From Paenibacillus sp. FSL R7-0337 (GTDB lineage: Bacteria; Bacillota; Bacilli; Paenibacillales; Paenibacillaceae), in the NCBI RefSeq assembly GCF_037969875.1, contig NZ_CP150218.1, positions 2,046,001-2,110,000 on the forward strand: 64,000 nucleotides of DNA. The letters are read 5' to 3'. The notes beneath the pieces were generated by a model. That model was not told the origin of the DNA and ran no database searches. It saw only the letters and a program-made list of their open reading frames with translations. This document shows positions 55,902-63,111 of the stretch, one piece after another. The stretch's first letter is position 1, and each line of letters begins with the position of its first letter. Made by a program: the position numbers and the translations under genes.

Positions 55902-56477
55902 TTACCTGCCGTCCCCATGCCCTGTTCTGCCGAAGCCTTGGAGGACTGTATGAACCAGCAGCTTCGGAGCGTCATTCTTCGCCAGATTCCCCTTCTGGAT
56001 CTCCTGCCAGGCAACGAACAACAGATTATACATGACCGTTATGATCCAGTGGGCGGTCATTCCGGCATTCAGCAGACCGCGTGCCTGCCAACCCTCCACC
56101 GCTTCCCGCAGCGGCTGCTTGATCCGTGCTTCCTCGGCTACAATATGCGGATTCTCGTCCACGGATGCGGCGCTGCTGAGAAAAGATACCTTGCCGCCCA
56201 ATGGAATCAGCACATTGAACACTTCCGTAAGGAATGGTAGCATATCTTGCTCCTCTGCGGTAACGCCCCCAAGCGCTTCTTCCACCAGCCCGATCGCATT
56301 CAGCGCCAGCGCATCCAGCAGCAGCTCCCTGGTGGAAAAGTAGCGGTGCAGCGTCGCAATGCCAACCCCTGCGTGATCCGCGATCTCCTGCAGCGTAGCC
56401 GTCTGCTTGAGCGCCAACAGCTCCGTAGACGCATCCAGAATAGCCTTTCGTTTGGTATCTTTGACACTGATTTTCAT
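55902..56477 (-). CDS. TetR-family transcriptional regulator
   Basis: 191 residues. N-terminal helix-turn-helix: LDASTELLALKQTATLQEIA then DHAGVGIATLHRYFSTRELL, with the usual RYF ending. The C-terminal ligand domain is not assignable to a subgroup. RBS AGGCAGG precedes the ATG. A long inverted repeat at 56544-56569 overlaps its likely promoter, pointing to self-repression. The GNAT gene downstream may be its target. Confidence 0.9.
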   Translation of the reverse strand: MKISVKDTKRKAILDASTELLALKQTATLQEIADHAGVGIATLHRYFSTRELLLDALALNAIGLVEEALGGVTAEEQDMLPFLTEVFNVLIPLGGKVSFLSSAASVDENPHIVAEEARIKQPLREAVEGWQARGLLNAGMTAHWIITVMYNLLFVAWQEIQKGNLAKNDAPKLLVHTVLQGFGRTGHGDGR

Positions 56478-56526
56478 GAATATGGCCTGCCTCTGCTTTA
56501 GAATGAGTAATAGGTTTGTTAACTTA

Positions 56527-56569
56527 ATGATATTAAAGTGATTAAAATGATAAATTAATCTATCATTTT
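56527..56569 (-). promoter_or_regulatory. TetR promoter with overlapping operator
   Basis: On the minus strand -10 TATCAT (56527-56532) and -35 TTTATC (56549-56554), 16 bp apart. The inverted repeat AAAATGATA-N8-TATCATTTT (56544-56569) covers the -35. Confidence 0.6.
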
Positions 56570-56649
56570 AGTTTATTTTATACCGGGATGTTGGCGGTGT
56601 CAAATTGTTCAATGCGCGTTGGCTGAAGGAGTAACTATTGGTTCATTAC

Positions 56650-56697
56650 AAAAAAACAAACAAGCTACCGGCACACATAACTGGTAACTTGCTTGTT
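56650..56697 (-). terminator. Terminator of the 58257-56791 gene pair
   Basis: AACAAGC+TACC pairs with GGTA+GCTTGTT (four-base bulge); the minus strand continues TTTGTTTTTTTG. It lies about 95 bp past the stop at 56791. Confidence 0.7.
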
Positions 56698-56790
56698 TCT
56701 TCTTACTTACCATGCAAAATTGTTGCACGGAATACCTCAACACTAGCTCCCCGAAATTTACCATTTTAGCGAAACACTGAAATTAGATTT

Positions 56791-57213
56791 TCACTTGAGT
56801 ATTAGTGTTTCTTCAGCAAGAATTTCGTTGTTTGATTCATAGGTACACTCATACATCCCGGAAGGCCAATCAGATACATTCAAGGTTATTAACTGCCCCG
56901 AGACTCCAACCTTATTTTCAAATTTCTGCTCACTAACTATATTTCCATCCGACTGACGTTTTACTTTAAAAGTAGCATCAAAATCATTTTTTATAGAATC
57001 TGGGAAGGAAATTTGCGCTTTAAGACCTTCCCGTTTGGTAAATGCAGATGCTGAATCAACAAAGGCAAGATTTGAATCATTAATATTGTAGCCAAATGTT
57101 ATTTCAAAGTTTTCTTGTGGATTATCTGGTTTGAACAAACTATACATTACAATAAAGATTATTATAAAAAAGATAATAACTGTACTATAAAAAACAATTA
57201 TTGTCTTTCTCAT
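56791..57213 (-). CDS. Small membrane-anchored protein of unknown function
   Basis: 140 residues, AT-rich codons. One N-terminal membrane helix (TVIIFFIIIFIVMYSLF, about 10-26) leaves about 110 residues outside the cell. These look beta-rich, with DATFKVKRQSDGNIVSEQKF and SDWPSGMYECTYESNNEILA resembling an Ig-like or BsuPI-like strand order. No family is recognised with confidence. GGAGG lies 12 bases before the ATG, a long but workable gap. It starts 24 bp after the stop of 57238-58257, so the two form a unit. Confidence 0.72.
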   Translation of the reverse strand: MRKTIIVFYSTVIIFFIIIFIVMYSLFKPDNPQENFEITFGYNINDSNLAFVDSASAFTKREGLKAQISFPDSIKNDFDATFKVKRQSDGNIVSEQKFENKVGVSGQLITLNVSDWPSGMYECTYESNNEILAEETLILK

Positions 57214-57237
57214 AATTATAAACCGCCTCCAGATTAA

Positions 57238-58257
57238 TTAAAATTTATTTAATCGTTCATCATTACCTAAGAACATGAAACTTGAGCAATTGTAACCTTT
57301 ATTAAGATAGTTATGGACGAATACCGCGTTTGGTTTAGCTTGCCAGTTACACCAACCATTCGCTGCAGAAGGATTCTCAACAGAATTCATAGCTTCCTTT
57401 ACACAGAACACCCCTTGTTCATAGGCGCTATACAAGACTTTATTTGATTGAAAGAGCGCACCTCCTGAAACTGCTAGGGCACAGTCTGAATTGTTGTACG
57501 GAAAGTTGGCTCCTTGATCATAATCTGATTTATTGCAACTAACATGCCCTTGATTAGTTAATAGTAACATTTTCCCTTTCCCTTTACCTAAAATTTGCCC
57601 GACATGATAACCATTCCAACTATCCGGGTCAGACATAGGAGTCACAAATGAATCGGTTTGTGGCTGAAAAAGAACGTCGTTTATAGAAATAGATTTCTCT
57701 TGTGGATTTTCCATTTTCTCTTTTGCTCTTTCAACAATTTCATTAATGTCTAAATTTACTTCTACAGGAAGCTGGTTAGTACCTTTTTCAATATTGATTT
57801 CGCTATCATATACTAAAGTATCGTAACTATACACCTGCAAATCATGGGCACCAGGTGTCACTTCATGAAACATAAACTCTTTATCCACAACTTCAACGGA
57901 TTGATTATCAAGTAATACGGTTGCTTCCGGGAGTTCTGTATTAATAGATGCAACACCATCATCAATACTAATTGTTGATTGAGCAACGAGGTCCTCAAGA
58001 TTCAAGTTTAGTTTCTCAAAATGACTTCTAACTTGATCGAGCGTCATTCCAGTGTAAGAATATTTAGTTTCTAACACACCATGAACCATAGAAGAAGTAT
58101 CACTCACTTCAGATGATTGATTTTGCATAGAAGCATGTTCATGCATTTCCATTCCAGAATGATCATGAACTTCCACCTTATCCGCATAAACGGGAAAGGA
58201 CCATGCTAATGTAAGACAAGAAATAGCGGCTGTTTTAAAAACCTTTCTTCCAATCAT
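57238..58257 (-). CDS. Secreted protein with His-rich N-terminus, PEGA-like domain and Cys-containing C-terminus
   Basis: 339 residues. Signal peptide (cleavage after PVYA near 25), then a His/Met-rich stretch VHDHSGMEMHEHASM, suggestive of metal binding. A beta segment follows with ATVLLDNQSV and VTPGAHDLQVYSYD, the pattern of PEGA surface domains. The C-terminal ~130 residues contain five cysteines (GHVSCN, NSDCAL, GVFCVK, NGWCNW, GYNCSS) in a domain I do not recognise. I chose the ATG at 58257, nine bases after GGAGG. Its AT-rich composition differs from both flanks, which suggests acquisition by transfer. Confidence 0.75.
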   Translation of the reverse strand: MIGRKVFKTAAISCLTLAWSFPVYADKVEVHDHSGMEMHEHASMQNQSSEVSDTSSMVHGVLETKYSYTGMTLDQVRSHFEKLNLNLEDLVAQSTISIDDGVASINTELPEATVLLDNQSVEVVDKEFMFHEVTPGAHDLQVYSYDTLVYDSEINIEKGTNQLPVEVNLDINEIVERAKEKMENPQEKSISINDVLFQPQTDSFVTPMSDPDSWNGYHVGQILGKGKGKMLLLTNQGHVSCNKSDYDQGANFPYNNSDCALAVSGGALFQSNKVLYSAYEQGVFCVKEAMNSVENPSAANGWCNWQAKPNAVFVHNYLNKGYNCSSFMFLGNDERLNKF

Positions 58258-58503
58258 ACTATTAACCTCCACATTATGTTATTTTATCTATTAATGCACC
58301 TATAGTTTACATGCATAAATATGAATTAAATCACTAAATTTCAATTTAATAGCTATGAATGGAATAAAATAAAATTGTCTTATGTTAACTGGAATTACTC
58401 TTTTCATTGCCGCAAAAAGAAGGGAAGACGGCAACTTCCCGTCTCCCCTTATCTTCGTACTATCTATTCTTGTGAGCTTCACCTCAGCTCAGCCCGCCTT
58501 ATT
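58258..58503. other. 246-bp AT-rich intergenic region
   Basis: The promoter of the unknown gene pair must lie here; a weak TTGAAA-N17-TATTTA is visible on the minus strand near 58320-58350. The terminator of the GH51 operon is at 58412-58450. Confidence 0.4.
58412..58450 (-). terminator. Terminator of the GH5-GH51 operon
   Basis: A 12-bp stem AAGGGGAGACGG/CCGTCTTCCCTT (one G-U pair), a 7-nt loop, then CTTTTTGC on the minus strand, about 55 bp past the stop at 58504. Confidence 0.85.
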
Positions 58504-60450
58504 TTACTCCACCCCACACTCCATCCGCAGCACATGGAACGACTTCGGCTCCAGTGTATAAACCATCCGGCTTGCGGTCTCAAGCGGCACACTGGCAGGT
58601 GCGATGTTGCGCGGAGTCTCAATCGAGTTCACTTCCGTCTCCTCGCCCTGCATCACATAGGCCACCCCGCGTCCGGTCAAGCTCAGCGCGGTCTCCAACT
58701 CCACCTGAACCTTGCGGTCCAGAGTATTCACCAGCTTCACATACAGAACCTGCTGCTCCTCATCAAAAGAAACAGTGTAAGGAATCTCCTCCTGGTCATG
58801 CTCCGTCTGCAGCACCTTCGTTCCCATCAGTGTACTATACAGTTGCTGCACATAGTAGCTTGGCGTGCCATAGCTGTTCTCGCCATCGAACCAGATCATG
58901 TCCGGCGACCACTGGGCGTAGCCAAGTCTGGCGAACAACGGCGCATAAGAGGCCAGCACGACGATATCGGCATTGCGCTCAAGGCCCGTCAGGAATGCGG
59001 CTTCTGCCAGCGCAGCGCCCCAGCTGTTGAAGTGCGGCATATTCATACCGTTGCCATAATGGCCTGCATACTCCCCGGCGAATACCTTGATATTACGTGG
59101 ATACTCATCATAGAAATGCACGTTCTCGCACAACCATTCCGGCTTCACATAGTAATGCTCATCGATAGCGTAGACGAAATTCGGATTACCCTCAGCCCGC
59201 TTCCGGTAATATTCCCACGCCCGGGTGTAGTTATCTGAGCTGACATCCGGCCCGGCAGAACCGATCAGCTGCACAGACGGGTACGCTGCATGAATCGCCT
59301 GCTCGAACAGATCGTATCGGGTGAAAAAGTCCGCATGCTCCGTCTCCCACTGTTCATTGCCGATCCCGATCATCTCCAGCCCGAACGGCTCAGGGTGGCC
59401 CATCTCACTCCGCAGGCGGCCCCAAGGTGAATCCACCGGTCCGTTGGCGAATTCCAGCAAATCGAGCGCATCCTGAATATACTCCTGGAAATCATCATCA
59501 TGTACGCCCACATGCTCAGTAGACTGGAACTGGCAGGCCAGCCCGACATTCAGCACCGGAATCGGCCGCGCTCCCAGGTATTCACACAGCAGAAAATACT
59601 CATAGAACCCAATCCCCAGGCTCTGATTATAGTGGCTGTACTCGCTCGTGTACTGATTCTCTTCATTATTCCCGTGCAGCGCCCAGCGGCTGCTGTTATT
59701 CTTGCGCTGCTCGGCGGCTCCTACACTCCGCTTCCACTGGTAGCGGTTCTCCAGGTTATAACCCTCAACAATACAACCTCCGGGGAACCGCAGGAAGCCT
59801 GGTTTCATCTCCTCCAGCAGCCCGACCAGATCCCGGCGGAACAGAGCCAGCACCGCATCGGAGGGAATCATGGAGATGAAGTCGAAGCAGACCGTGCCCG
59901 GCGCATCCAGCCGGATGACGAAATCCCCATACGATACAGGCTCAATGCTGCTAAGCTGCGCTGTATAGCGTGTCCACTCTTCCCCTACCGCTGTCGCGAT
60001 GACAGCCTGCGCCATAACTGTGCTATTCTTCTCAACCGAAACTTCAATGCCCCCTGCATACCCCTCCGCTCTGGCATAGAAGGATACCTCATACGTAAGT
60101 CCCGGCTTCAGAGATACGCCATCATAGGCCTTATTGGTAAAAGCGTTCTGCGTCTCCCCGGCGGTAAACGCCAGGTAATGGGGATTCACCTCATTCTGCG
60201 GATGCTCCGCCCCAATCTGAAGCATGGCTCCGCTGGCCTCTGCGGGATAAGCTGTCCAGCCATAAAGACCGTCATGGCTCTCGCTGTAGCTCCCCCTGTC
60301 GCCCTGTGCCTTCATGAACTCAAAGGAACGGTTCTCAATCATCTCGGCATGCAGCCCGCCGTCCAGACCATAGTTGATATCCTCGAAGAAGAGCCCTATC
60401 ATTCCCTTGGAGATCGATACTCCGGGTTTATCTGTAATTTGTATTTTCAT
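58504..60450 (-). CDS. GH51-type alpha-L-arabinofuranosidase
   Basis: 648 residues, no signal peptide. The N-terminus MIGLFFEDINYGLDGGLHAE and LRFPGGCIVEGYN are arabinofuranosidase hallmarks. A CBM4/9-like beta module (about 65-190) is inserted before the barrel. Acid/base Glu366 is in GIGNEQWE and nucleophile Glu460 in VFAGEYAGH. The C-terminal beta domain closes the chain. It removes arabinose side groups from arabinoxylan or arabinan fragments. It starts 36 bp after the GH5 gene in the same operon. Confidence 0.92.
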   Translation of the reverse strand: MKIQITDKPGVSISKGMIGLFFEDINYGLDGGLHAEMIENRSFEFMKAQGDRGSYSESHDGLYGWTAYPAEASGAMLQIGAEHPQNEVNPHYLAFTAGETQNAFTNKAYDGVSLKPGLTYEVSFYARAEGYAGGIEVSVEKNSTVMAQAVIATAVGEEWTRYTAQLSSIEPVSYGDFVIRLDAPGTVCFDFISMIPSDAVLALFRRDLVGLLEEMKPGFLRFPGGCIVEGYNLENRYQWKRSVGAAEQRKNNSSRWALHGNNEENQYTSEYSHYNQSLGIGFYEYFLLCEYLGARPIPVLNVGLACQFQSTEHVGVHDDDFQEYIQDALDLLEFANGPVDSPWGRLRSEMGHPEPFGLEMIGIGNEQWETEHADFFTRYDLFEQAIHAAYPSVQLIGSAGPDVSSDNYTRAWEYYRKRAEGNPNFVYAIDEHYYVKPEWLCENVHFYDEYPRNIKVFAGEYAGHYGNGMNMPHFNSWGAALAEAAFLTGLERNADIVVLASYAPLFARLGYAQWSPDMIWFDGENSYGTPSYYVQQLYSTLMGTKVLQTEHDQEEIPYTVSFDEEQQVLYVKLVNTLDRKVQVELETALSLTGRGVAYVMQGEETEVNSIETPRNIAPASVPLETASRMVYTLEPKSFHVLRMECGVE

Positions 60451-60486
60451 TTATAAGACCTCGCTTCATAAAGAGTATTAAGCCGC

Positions 60487-61500
60487 TCACAAATAAGAAA
60501 TAACCTCAGACGTAATGCTGCTGTCGTAACGGTCGGAGATGCCGAAATCCATCTTTTTATACGTCCATGCGGCCCGGCCAATCTTGTACTGCTCGAACAC
60601 TCCATGCACATCCCGGTACCAGTTCACCACACCCTGCGACGGAGCTTGCTCAATGACCCCATATTCGCCGCAGTACAGATACACATTCCGCTCCGCTGCA
60701 ACATCGATGGCGTTCTGAATCAGGCTGGTCAAGTACGCTGGACCCATCTCGCCGATACCTTCTGCATGCAGCCCGGAGCCAAAAGCGCCAATAGCCGCCG
60801 AAGTACTGCGGTAGTTCGCAAGGTCACCCGGATACTCCATACTGCTCTTAGGCATCTGTTCCACCCAAGCCGCACGCTGGTGTGTGAACAGGAACGGCTC
60901 GTAGAAGTGGAAGGTGTACACGATATTCTCGTCATACGGCTGATCTAGCAGCACGAGGGTGTGCACGCTGTTCCACTGAATGCCGCCGATAACGATTTTG
61001 GTCTCCGGGGCGTGCTTGCGGATCTCGGCAATTGTCCGGTGAGCCAGCGCATTCCAGCGGCTGCTGTCCTTCTCCACAATCTCATTCAACAATTCAAAAG
61101 CCACAGTATCCTTATAACTGGCATACCGGCTGGCAATCGCCTTCCACAGATCCAGGAACCGCTCCTGGAGCGCCGGATCATCGAACAGGGAATTCTCGGC
61201 CACGCTGTTGAAGGAGAAGCCCGGTGTTTTATGCAGATCAATAATGAGATTCAGCCCATGGGCAGCACACCAGCGGATGCAATTGTCGATATGCTTGAAC
61301 CCGGCGTAAGTCTCAGCATTCCCCGTATCCTCTATCACTTCATAATCCACCGGCAGCCGGACATGGTCCAGACCCCAGGAGGCAATCGTCTCGATATCCT
61401 TCTCTGTAATGAAGCTCTCATAATGGGCATGCTGATACGGACACTGGGACAGCCAGCCTCCGAGATTCACCCCTCTGGTATAACCAATCCATTCTTTCAT
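60487..61500 (-). CDS. GH5-family beta-glycanase, intracellular
   Basis: 337 residues, no signal peptide. GH5 marks: RGVNLGGWL near 9-17, VRLPVDYE, LNLIIDLHKTPG, acid/base Glu140 in FELLNEIVE and nucleophile Glu279 in LYCGEYGVI. The form resembles exo-glucanase or glucosidase-like GH5 members more than secreted cellulases. The ATG at 61500 lies nine bases after GGAGAGG; an earlier ATG at 61509 touches the site. It is the first gene of the unit with GH51 and is divergent from an AraC regulator. Confidence 0.87.
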   Translation of the reverse strand: MKEWIGYTRGVNLGGWLSQCPYQHAHYESFITEKDIETIASWGLDHVRLPVDYEVIEDTGNAETYAGFKHIDNCIRWCAAHGLNLIIDLHKTPGFSFNSVAENSLFDDPALQERFLDLWKAIASRYASYKDTVAFELLNEIVEKDSSRWNALAHRTIAEIRKHAPETKIVIGGIQWNSVHTLVLLDQPYDENIVYTFHFYEPFLFTHQRAAWVEQMPKSSMEYPGDLANYRSTSAAIGAFGSGLHAEGIGEMGPAYLTSLIQNAIDVAAERNVYLYCGEYGVIEQAPSQGVVNWYRDVHGVFEQYKIGRAAWTYKKMDFGISDRYDSSITSEVISYL

Positions 61501-61587
61501 CACAATCATCCTCTCCGGCCTCAGCCTTCATTGTAAGCTCTTACTGCTACCTGTCTTAAGCATAGATAAACCCGGGCCGCAGAACAA

Positions 61588-61624
61588 TTACACATCGTGC
61601 GTAAGTACTAACTTATTGTGCAAT
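61588..61624. promoter_or_regulatory. Candidate AraC sites in the divergent GH5/regulator region
   Basis: The motif AT(C/T)GTGC occurs at 61595 and 61616, 21 bp (two helical turns) apart on the same face. The first copy is also within the inverted repeat TTACACATCGTGCGTAA (61588-61604). Confidence 0.5.
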
Positions 61625-61629
61625 CCTCA

Positions 61630-61659
61630 TTTACAAAAGGCACCCTTAGCTTCTACAAT
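61630..61659 (+). promoter_or_regulatory. Sigma-A promoter of the AraC regulator
   Basis: -35 TTTACA (61630-61635), 18-bp spacer, -10 TACAAT (61654-61659). The expected start near 61666 leaves a short leader before AGGAGG. Confidence 0.65.
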
Positions 61660-61687
61660 AGACCTATCTGCTGCGCAGGAGGTTCAT

Positions 61688-62485
61688 ATGAACATACACA
61701 ATATCGGCTACAATCACAGCCATGACGCGGATTTTATTATCAACAGGCCCCAAGGGTCAGGAGACTATATGCTGCTGCTGCTGAAGACCCCAGCCATCTT
61801 CACTTTGGAGGGAGAGAGCCGGGTGACAGGTCCAGATTCCTTCATTCTGTACAGTGAACATACGCCCCAGTTCTACCGGGCTTACGGGTCACAGTTCACC
61901 AATGACTGGTTCCATTTCCGGCTGGACAAGCCGGGGGATGAAGCGCTACTGGACCGGCTGGCGATCCCCAGGGATGAAGTGATCCCGATTGGCGACCTGA
62001 ACGAGCTGTCGATTATCATTAACAATTTGTGCTATGAGGCTTATTCCGAGAACCCGCATAAGGACGAGACCATTGAATTATATCTGCAATTATTCTTCAT
62101 TAAGCTCAGCAACCGGATTCATTCAACCCAGAAGGAAGTCGGCAACACGCATTACAACAAGATGTCCATTATCCGCACCAAAATCTACAACCAGCCCTTC
62201 CTGAACTGGACGATAGATGGACTGTCCCACGAGCTGACCATGAGCCGGTCCTGCTTCCAGCACTTGTACAAGGACTTCTTCGGCGTAAGCCCGATGGCCG
62301 ACGTCATTACCAGCCGGATCGAACATGCGAAATACCTGCTCACCACCACAGACACCTCCGTCAAAAAAATCGCCGAAATGAGCGGCTACGCCAGCGAGAT
62401 TCACTTCATGCGCCAGTTCAAGCAGCAGACGGGGCAGACGCCCACCCAGTACAGGGAGCACAAAATAAAGCCAGACCGCTTGTAA
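61688..62485 (+). CDS. AraC-family transcriptional regulator with cupin-like sensor
   Basis: 265 residues. The N-terminal ~140 form an arabinose-binding cupin domain; two C-terminal helix-turn-helix motifs read WTIDGLSHELTMSRSCFQHL and SVKKIAEMSGYASEIHFMRQ, ending GQTPTQYREHK. I start at the ATG at 61688, eight bases after GCAGGAGG, although the frame is open from 61616. It is transcribed away from the GH5-GH51 operon and probably controls it in response to a sugar. Confidence 0.92.
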   Translation: MNIHNIGYNHSHDADFIINRPQGSGDYMLLLLKTPAIFTLEGESRVTGPDSFILYSEHTPQFYRAYGSQFTNDWFHFRLDKPGDEALLDRLAIPRDEVIPIGDLNELSIIINNLCYEAYSENPHKDETIELYLQLFFIKLSNRIHSTQKEVGNTHYNKMSIIRTKIYNQPFLNWTIDGLSHELTMSRSCFQHLYKDFFGVSPMADVITSRIEHAKYLLTTTDTSVKKIAEMSGYASEIHFMRQFKQQTGQTPTQYREHKIKPDRL

Positions 62486-62504
62486 GCAATCTGGCTTTAT
62501 TTTT
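62465..62504. terminator. Terminator overlapping the end of the AraC gene
   Basis: Perfect 13-bp arms AAATAAAGCCAGA/TCTGGCTTTATTT. The first arm lies in the coding region and the stop codon (62483-62485) is in the loop. T-rich runs follow on both strands, so it can also end the macro-domain transcript from the other side. Confidence 0.85.
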
Positions 62505-62512
62505 AGTGATAT

Positions 62513-62962
62513 TTAAATCTTATACAAAGTAACTTCATAGTCTGCAAAAACCTTCCCGATCATCTCCTCTACCACACTCCACTCCCCATTTGCCAGCCCA
62601 CAGCCAATATTGTACGGGAGCGCCACAGACAGCCCCTTGGCCTGTGCTTCTGTCTTCAGTGTAGTTAACGCTTGCTCCAGCGCAGCATAATCCGTATACC
62701 GGGTTTTGCTCCTTCCATAGTTCAGCTGACCGAACAGATTCGCCGTGTACTTCGCGCCCGTCTGCACCAGCTGGCAGTGTCCGAGCAACCCGTCAGGTGT
62801 GTACTGGTCACAATACTTTTTATACTCAGGATATAAATTCGGATAACGGTCCCGCAGGATCTTCGCAATTCCCGAACCCATCACCCCCTGGCAATTCACC
62901 TGGTGCCCCAGAATATCTTCACTAGCTTCTAGTAGATCGCCGTTTACGAGTTGGATGGCCAT
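62513..62962 (-). CDS. Macro-domain protein (POA1-like ADP-ribose-1''-phosphate phosphatase type)
   Basis: 149 residues, a single macro domain. It shows GHQVNCQGVMGSGIAK at 20-35 (ADP-ribose loop 1) and ALPYNIGCGLANGEWSVVEE near 116-135 (loop 2). This is the short ALC1/POA1-like form, which removes ADP-ribose or phosphate from ADP-ribose derivatives. The ATG at 62962 has AAGGAGA seven to eight bases upstream; the frame is open further but enters the terminator of the next gene. It stands alone, with its own promoter, between carbohydrate genes. Confidence 0.9.
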   Translation of the reverse strand: MAIQLVNGDLLEASEDILGHQVNCQGVMGSGIAKILRDRYPNLYPEYKKYCDQYTPDGLLGHCQLVQTGAKYTANLFGQLNYGRSKTRYTDYAALEQALTTLKTEAQAKGLSVALPYNIGCGLANGEWSVVEEMIGKVFADYEVTLYKI

Positions 62963-63017
62963 GGTTTTCTCCTTGTTTGTTGTGACTTTAGATAGCTTAG
63001 TAGAGCTTTTATGTAGG

Positions 63018-63026
63018 ATTATATCA
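63018..63026 (-). promoter_or_regulatory. Extended -10 promoter of the macro-domain gene
   Basis: TGATATAAT on the minus strand combines a perfect -10 with the TGn extension; no good -35 is visible. It lies about 55 bp upstream of the start codon. Confidence 0.6.
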
Positions 63027-63044
63027 TTATCAGCTTGGAAATTG

Positions 63045-63086
63045 AGAAAAAGACGACACCATTCGGAGAAACCGAATAGCGTCGTC
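63045..63086 (-). terminator. Terminator of the GH2 gene
   Basis: GACGAC/GTCGTC and ATTCGG/CCGAAT arms form a long stem; TTTTTCTC follows on the minus strand. It lies about 26 bp past the stop at 63112. Confidence 0.88.
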
Positions 63087-63111
63087 ATGCCCTCCATAAT
63101 GCAATTGCAAT

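Larger units (their letters stand above)
56478..56790. other. 313-bp AT-rich intergenic region
   Basis: It contains the TetR promoter and operator (56527-56569) and the terminator of the two unknown genes (56650-56697). From here to about 58.4 kb the sequence is markedly more AT-rich than its surroundings. Confidence 0.6.
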
